Of a stretch of 9,320 nucleotides of DNA, positions 7,458-9,320 are shown piece after piece (position 1 is the first letter of the stretch; each line of letters starts with the position of its first letter). A program made the translations under genes and the position numbers. Source of the stretch: Eikenella sp963548155 (GTDB lineage: Bacteria; Pseudomonadota; Gammaproteobacteria; Burkholderiales; Neisseriaceae); the NCBI GenBank assembly GCA_963548155.1, contig CAUUTP010000080.1:1-9320 (forward strand). Reading direction: 5' to 3'. Under the pieces are notes generated by a model. It saw nothing but the letters and a program-made list of their open reading frames with translations, searched no databases and was not told the origin of the DNA.

Positions 7458-7485
7458 ACTATAGTAAATGAACAAAAAACGACAC
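7458..7485 (-). promoter_or_regulatory. Candidate promoter overlapping the end of the Correia-like element
   Basis: On the minus strand TATAGT (7463-7458), formed largely by the element's terminal repeat, could be a -10 box for the lipoprotein gene. GTGTCG (7485-7480) stands 16 bases upstream as a weak -35. An inverted repeat AGTGTC/GACACT (7451-7456 and 7481-7486) brackets it. Correia elements in Neisseria are known to supply promoters this way; here it is inferred. Confidence 0.35.
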
Positions 7486-7561
7486 TGCGTTGATCCACCG
7501 TGCTAGCACTGCTTAGCACTATCTGCGGCGCACCGCTTTGTCTCGGTTTTCATTCACTATA
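7460..7561. mobile_element. Correia-like miniature inverted-repeat element (about 102 bp)
   Basis: The left end TATAGTAAATGAACA mirrors the right end, whose complement reads TATAGTGAATGAAAA. TA at both edges fits the TA target duplication of Correia elements. Read from the right end, the interior has GACAAAGCGG, then GCCGCAGATAGT, closely matching GACAAGGCGG and GCCGCAGACAGT in the partial element at 9267-9320. It holds no open frame worth calling. The centre contains a perfect palindrome GTGCTAGCAC (7500-7509). It lies in the upstream region of the lipoprotein gene. Confidence 0.65.
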
Positions 7562-7624
7562 AAAGAATGTGTTTATCCTAACATAAATGTTTTTTCTCCC
7601 CAAGCCCAATGATATGAAATAGTT

Positions 7625-7636
7625 TTCAGGTAGCCT
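7625..7636 (-). repeat. Single DNA uptake sequence, intergenic
   Basis: This is a perfect DUS complement with no partner. It sits in the loop of a long-range inverted repeat, CCCAAGC (7599-7605) and GCTTGGG (7640-7646). That structure lacks a U-tract on the minus strand, so I do not call it the cls terminator. The gap 7423-7698 otherwise holds only the Correia-like element and A/T-rich sequence. Confidence 0.85.
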
Positions 7637-7698
7637 TCAGCTTGGGCAAAGATGCCAATTTGTAATGATTTAAAACGCTATGGTTTGGCCGGCTGCTT

Positions 7699-9156
7699 CT
7701 ACAGCAGCGGGCTGACCAGCCGCACGCAGCGTTCGACAAAGCGGCGGATGCGCGGGCGCTGCTGCCATTTTTTCAGCTCCACTTCTTCGCAGTCTTTCAG
7801 GTAGCCTTGCAACAGCGCAGCCACGGCAGTCACAGTGTCGGGCGAATAAAGGGCGAGGCTCACTTCGAGGTTGAGGTAGAAACTGCGCATATCCATGTTT
7901 ACCGTGCCGAACAAAGCAAAGCAGTTGTCCACCACCACCGCCTTGGTGTGCAGCAAGCCGCCGCCATACATTTTCAGCCTCACGCCCGCATCCAAAAGCG
8001 GCTGGTAGTAGGCGCTGCTGGCGTAGCGCACCAGACGCGAATCGTTGCGCCGCGGCAGGATTAAGGTCACTTTCACGCCGCGCTGGGCGGTCATGGTGAG
8101 CGTGTTGAGCAAGGCTTCGTCTGGCACGAAATAAGGTGTGCTGATGATTACGGACTCCTGCGCCACGTTCAGCGCATTCACCAACACATCGTACACCAGC
8201 GAAGTATCGCCGCCCGGGTGCGAGGGCAGCACTTGCACGATTTCATTGCCGCTGCCGGCGAAGCGTTCGGGCGTGCTGCTGAGGTAGCCGCTGAGGTATT
8301 CTAGGGTAGCATTGAGGTTGTGCGCGTTTTCCACCGCCCAATCGCCATAGAACACCGCCGCCAATTCCTGCGCCGCCACGCCTTCGCAGCGCAGCACCGC
8401 GTCCACCCATTCGCCCACGCCCGCGCCCTGCTTGAAGAGTTTGGGGTCGACCAGGTTGTAGCTGCCGGTGTAGGCAATGCGGTAATCTACCACCAGGATT
8501 TTGCGGTGGTTGCGTAAATCGGCGCGCACCCACAGCGAGCTGATCAGCCCGAAGGGCAGGGCGGGGGTAACCTCCACCCCGGCCTCGCGCAACCGCTCCG
8601 GCCAGTCCGACAGCCAAAAGCCCTGGCTGCCCAGCGAGTCGGCCAGAAGCTGGCATCGCACGCCGCGATCCGCTGCGCGCATCAGCGCATCCAGCACCGC
8701 CTCCACCCGGCCGCTGCCTTCCACGATATAAAACTCCAGCAGGCAGCAATGCTGTGCCGCATCAATATCGGCCACGAAGGCCTGCAAAATCTCGTCGGTA
8801 TCGGACAGCAGGCGAACGCTGTTGCTGCCCGTGGGCGCGTAGCCCACCTTGCCCTGCACGAAACGCGCCAACTGGCTGAATCGGATATCCTCCACCGGCG
8901 CCGCTTCTGGCGGCAGGAAACGGTCGGCAAATTCATCGTGGAAAGCATGCAGCTCCGCCCGGCGCACCGCACGCAAACGCCCCAGTTTCGGCTCGCCGAT
9001 CAGCAGATAAGCCGCTACGCCTACAAACGGGAAGGCAAACAGAAGCGTGAGCCAAGCCAGCGCCGCACTGCTCGAGCGGCGGGCGTAAATCACCCGCAGG
9101 GCAATGCCCAACGTGAGCAAAAAGTGCGTGCTCAGGAAAATATTCGACCAACTCAT
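7699..9156 (-). CDS. cls: Cardiolipin synthase (phospholipase D family)
   Basis: Cardiolipin synthase joins phospholipid head groups at the inner membrane to make cardiolipin; ClsA-type enzymes combine two phosphatidylglycerol molecules. The 485-residue length fits ClsA (about 486 in E. coli). Two N-terminal membrane segments (about residues 7-24 and 32-53, ending LLIGEPKLGR) precede two phospholipase D domains. The first HKD motif is HRKILVVD (His217, Lys219, Asp224) followed by GSYNLVDP. The second is HTKAVVVD (His403, Lys405, Asp410) followed by GTVNMDMRSF. STPYFVPDEALL (339-350), typical of the family, lies between them. All catalytic residues are present. The assignment to ClsA rather than ClsB or ClsC rests on the two membrane segments and the length. 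The ATG at 9156 gives the expected N-terminus, though its Shine-Dalgarno is poor. It stands alone on this strand. A perfect DUS lies within its coding sequence near the 3' end. Confidence 0.94.
   Translation of the reverse strand: MSWSNIFLSTHFLLTLGIALRVIYARRSSSAALAWLTLLFAFPFVGVAAYLLIGEPKLGRLRAVRRAELHAFHDEFADRFLPPEAAPVEDIRFSQLARFVQGKVGYAPTGSNSVRLLSDTDEILQAFVADIDAAQHCCLLEFYIVEGSGRVEAVLDALMRAADRGVRCQLLADSLGSQGFWLSDWPERLREAGVEVTPALPFGLISSLWVRADLRNHRKILVVDYRIAYTGSYNLVDPKLFKQGAGVGEWVDAVLRCEGVAAQELAAVFYGDWAVENAHNLNATLEYLSGYLSSTPERFAGSGNEIVQVLPSHPGGDTSLVYDVLVNALNVAQESVIISTPYFVPDEALLNTLTMTAQRGVKVTLILPRRNDSRLVRYASSAYYQPLLDAGVRLKMYGGGLLHTKAVVVDNCFALFGTVNMDMRSFYLNLEVSLALYSPDTVTAVAALLQGYLKDCEEVELKKWQQRPRIRRFVERCVRLVSPLL
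7796..7807 (-). repeat. DNA uptake sequence inside cls
   Basis: A perfect DUS read on the minus strand in frame as G-Y-L-K (residues 451-454). It is in the same codon phase as the DUS in spoT, giving Tyr-Leu-Lys each time. It lies in the less conserved region after the second HKD motif. Confidence 0.9.
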
Positions 9157-9188
9157 ATGTTTTCAAACCAAAACCGGGGAAAGGCAAC

Positions 9189-9218
9189 AGTATAGCCGCT
9201 GTGAAGGCTACCTGAAAA
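9189..9218 (-). promoter_or_regulatory. Candidate cls promoter overlapping a DUS
   Basis: On the minus strand TATACT (9194-9189) is a good -10 box 33 bases before the cls ATG. TTTTCA (9218-9213), 18 bases upstream, matches the -35 consensus at four of six positions and overlaps the perfect DUS at 9205-9216. A nine-base direct repeat TATAGCCGC (9191-9199 and 9219-9227) flanks the DUS. The DUS is certain; the promoter is tentative. Confidence 0.4.
9205..9216 (+). repeat. Single DNA uptake sequence upstream of cls
   Basis: Perfect AGGCTACCTGAA without an inverted partner within the window. It is bracketed by the direct repeat TATAGCCGC. Confidence 0.9.
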
Positions 9219-9266
9219 TATAGCCGCAACAAAATGGAATCGTGTGCGGCAGGGTTGCGGCAAAGG

Positions 9267-9320
9267 TATAGTGGATTAAATTTAAATCAGGACAAGGCGG
9301 CGAGCCGCAGACAGTACACA
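9267..9320. mobile_element. Left end of a Correia-like repeat element, cut by the window edge
   Basis: It starts TATAGTGGATTAAATTTAAA, followed by ATCAGGACAAGG, GCGGCGAGCCGC and AGACAGTAC. From memory, this closely resembles a repeat abundant in Neisseria that opens TATAGTGGATTAA, continues ATCAGGACAAGGCG and AGCCGCAGACAGTAC, and closes with a TTAATCCACTATA end. The right end is not in the window, so length and class cannot be settled. Confidence 0.7.

Noticed and set aside
7599..7646. CCCAAGC/GCTTGGG long-range stem as a cls terminator
   Set aside because: The loop is over 30 bases, and on the minus strand the stem is followed by purines and an A-run rather than a U-tract.

Overview
The window looks like chromosomal core DNA from an Eikenella-type member of the Neisseriaceae (Betaproteobacteria). 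The main clue is the 12-mer AGGCTACCTGAA and its reverse complement, seen 13 times perfectly and twice with one mismatch. This is the DNA uptake sequence (DUS) dialect known from Eikenella. Other clues are the high G+C content, the gmk-rpoZ-spoT gene order, and two Correia-like miniature elements with TATAGTG-type ends. The genus call is an inference from these signals.

Layout. Bases 1-584 (+) are the 3' end of an NRAMP-like metal transporter, closed by a DUS-hairpin terminator shared with the convergent small gene at 695-1030 (-). Next is pyrG (1199-2830, -), CTP synthase, with its own DUS-hairpin terminator. A roughly 210 bp divergent promoter region containing an inverted DUS pair separates pyrG from gmk (3041-3655, +). 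After gmk come a hairpin lacking a good U-tract, then rpoZ (3741-3947) and spoT (3950-6478), the latter two only 2 bp apart. Downstream of spoT are a nested inverted repeat (6482-6535), a DUF3079-type cysteine-rich protein (6588-6872, +), two back-to-back terminators, an Ala/Ser/Pro-rich lipoprotein (6997-7422, -), a 102 bp Correia-like element abutting that gene's promoter region, and a cardiolipin synthase (7699-9156, -). The left end of a second Correia-like element runs off the window at 9267-9320. No gene-free stretch exceeds 300 bases.

How the genes work together. gmk, rpoZ and spoT tie guanine nucleotide supply, RNA polymerase assembly and the (p)ppGpp alarmone together, and pyrG adds CTP synthesis on the opposite strand. 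The transporter, lipoprotein and cardiolipin synthase act at the envelope. I see no defence system, phage, CRISPR array or RNA gene.

The most unusual point is SpoT. At 842 residues it carries about 145 extra N-terminal residues. Part of this extension aligns, largely without gaps, with the first half of its own HD hydrolase domain, but without the catalytic His and His-Asp. A one-mismatch DUS sits at the matching place in the copy. This suggests an old internal tandem duplication that left a dead HD-like domain in front of the active one.
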